A DNA stretch of 23,509 nucleotides from DATJLY01 sp035604195. Lineage in GTDB: Bacteria > Pseudomonadota > Alphaproteobacteria > ATCC43930 > CGMCC-115725. The notes beneath the pieces are model-generated. The model was not told where the DNA came from. It was given only the letters and a program-made list of their open reading frames with translations, and did not search any database. Location: the NCBI GenBank assembly GCA_035604195.1, contig DATNIY010000118.1, positions 1 to 23,509 on the forward strand. The letters are read 5' to 3'. This document shows positions 22,675 through 23,509 of the stretch, one piece after another (the first letter of the stretch is position 1; the number at the start of each line of letters is the position of its first letter). The translations under genes were made by a program, and so were the position numbers.

Positions 22675-23509
22675 ACGACATTGATGCCGCACTTGCCGAT
22701 TATCGCGCGCAAGGCCTCGCCGTGCTGCGCGGTTTCTTCGCGCCCGCGGAGGTGGCAGCGATGGCGACGGCATTTGACCGCCATTGGCGCGAGGGCATGG
22801 CGCACCCCAAAAGCTTTCGGCACGGTAATCTGCTTTATCGCCTTGGCCGCGACCCGAATTTGGGCAAAGTCGTCCGGCTGGTGCAATGGCCGGCCTATGT
22901 CGATGCCGCGCTGGAGGCGGTGCGGCGCGATCCGCGCTGGCTCGCGCTCTTGGAACCGCTCCTCGGCCGCGACGTCAAGCAGATCATCAATCAGCTGCAT
23001 TGGAAGCCGCCGGGCGCGGCGGCGGCCGAATTCGCCTTTCATCAGGATGCGCGCTTCCGCCGGCCGCGCTCGGCCTATCGCAATCTGGCGCAATCTTATG
23101 TCCAGACCGGCATCGCCATCGATCCGCACCGCGTCGCGAATGGGGCGATGCGGGTCTATCCCGCCTCGCATCTCCTGGGCGAGCGCGAGGTCGCCGGCCC
23201 CGCGCCGGTGCTCGACCAGGCGATGGCGGAGGAGCAGCTTGTCGCCGCCGGCCTCGATCCCACGCGCCTCATCGATCTCGAGCTCGAGCCGGGCGATGTC
23301 GCGTTCTGGAACGTCTACACCATCCACGGCTCCGGTTCGAACCGCAGCGCGGGCGACCGGCGCTTCTACTTGAATGGCTATGTCCGCGCCGCCGATTGCG
23401 ACCGCGGCGAATGGGCCTTCCGCGCCGGCACGCCGGTGCCCTTGGGCGAGCCCGCGCTCGTCCATTACGATGATCTCTTCACCCGGCCAGAGCCGCACTA
23501 CCTCGACAA
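22671..23509 (+). CDS. Phytanoyl-CoA dioxygenase (PhyH) family oxygenase, C-terminus beyond window
   Basis: 279 codons from a TTG start and open to the window end. An Fe(II)/2-oxoglutarate oxygenase of the PhyH type: the metal triad is H124-x-D126 (FAFHQDARF) and H219 (YTIHGSGSNRS), with the arginine R225 eleven or fewer residues later to bind 2-oxoglutarate. The flanking GAMRVYPASHLLGE and LELEPGDVAFWN are typical of the family. The TTG overlaps the stop of the previous gene as TTGA, with AGGGAG nine bases ahead, and no ATG suits the frame at the N-terminus. PhyH-family members hydroxylate lipids, ectoine, antibiotics and phosphonates; the substrate here is unknown, and the class V enzyme and membrane transferase in the same operon give the only hint. 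Confidence 0.85.
   Translation, partial: MNDIDAALADYRAQGLAVLRGFFAPAEVAAMATAFDRHWREGMAHPKSFRHGNLLYRLGRDPNLGKVVRLVQWPAYVDAALEAVRRDPRWLALLEPLLGRDVKQIINQLHWKPPGAAAAEFAFHQDARFRRPRSAYRNLAQSYVQTGIAIDPHRVANGAMRVYPASHLLGEREVAGPAPVLDQAMAEEQLVAAGLDPTRLIDLELEPGDVAFWNVYTIHGSGSNRSAGDRRFYLNGYVRAADCDRGEWAFRAGTPVPLGEPALVHYDDLFTRPEPHYLD

Noticed and set aside
19904..23509. Reading the trio as a 2-aminoethylphosphonate pathway (PhnW, PhnA, PhnY-like)
   Set aside because: The class V protein has epimerase-group motifs and the sulfatase-fold protein has several N-terminal membrane helices, unlike soluble PhnA; the link rests only on broad fold names.
1..23509. CRISPR arrays, insertion sequences, tRNA or rRNA genes, prophage remnants
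   Set aside because: I saw no direct-repeat series, transposase or integrase frames, or cloverleaf-like segments when reading through; a tRNA scan was not possible.

Overview
The window is a GC-rich, densely packed stretch of bacterial chromosome, most likely from an alphaproteobacterium. The base composition, the adjacent murJ-trpS pair, a DUF2244 gene beside nth, and the Alph_Pro_TM (TIGR02186) gene directly after a TauE/SafE-type exporter all point that way. That assignment is by family knowledge, not by a search. I see no insertion sequence, integrase, CRISPR array, tRNA or rRNA. There are 21 supported protein genes, two of them cut by the window edges.

Layout. 1-2275 (minus): the N-terminal two thirds of a YifB/ComM-type AAA+ ATPase and a 405-residue protein made of two vicinal-oxygen-chelate modules. 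2593-3469 (plus): two small exported proteins, an LTXXQ-motif (CpxP/Spy-like) protein and a proline/tyrosine-rich one. 3515-5534: a DUF2244 membrane protein (minus), endonuclease III (plus) and dapB (minus). 5655-8254 (plus): murJ and trpS. 8355-9569 (plus): both subunits of a protocatechuate 4,5-dioxygenase-type ring-cleavage enzyme behind a candidate FNR/FixK-type box. 9577-10398 (minus): an SDR resembling 2,4-dienoyl-CoA reductase. 10520-12693 (plus): a TSUP exporter, an Alph_Pro_TM protein and a universal stress protein. 12672-15582: a membrane sensor that looks like a histidine kinase without its phosphoacceptor helices, divergent from a single-domain response regulator. 15589-19822 (minus): cupin, queG, queF, tgt and queA, which is the late part of queuosine synthesis from preQ0 to queuosine-tRNA. 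19904-23509 (plus): a class V PLP enzyme, a membrane sulfatase-fold enzyme and a phytanoyl-CoA dioxygenase-family oxygenase, joined by stop-start overlaps.

How the genes work together. In the queuosine operon QueF makes preQ1, Tgt inserts it into tRNA, QueA adds the epoxycyclopentane and QueG reduces epoxyqueuosine. Three of the four genes are joined by ATGA/GTGA overlaps or an 8-nt gap. LigA and LigB form one enzyme. TSUP, Alph_Pro_TM and Usp form a likely operon. The three-gene cluster at the right end has no pathway I recognise and is the best candidate for undescribed biochemistry. Several mRNAs (nth, the DUF2244 gene, the class V enzyme) appear to start at or within a few bases of the start codon. 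Convergent genes are packed so tightly that their ends overlap or nearly touch.
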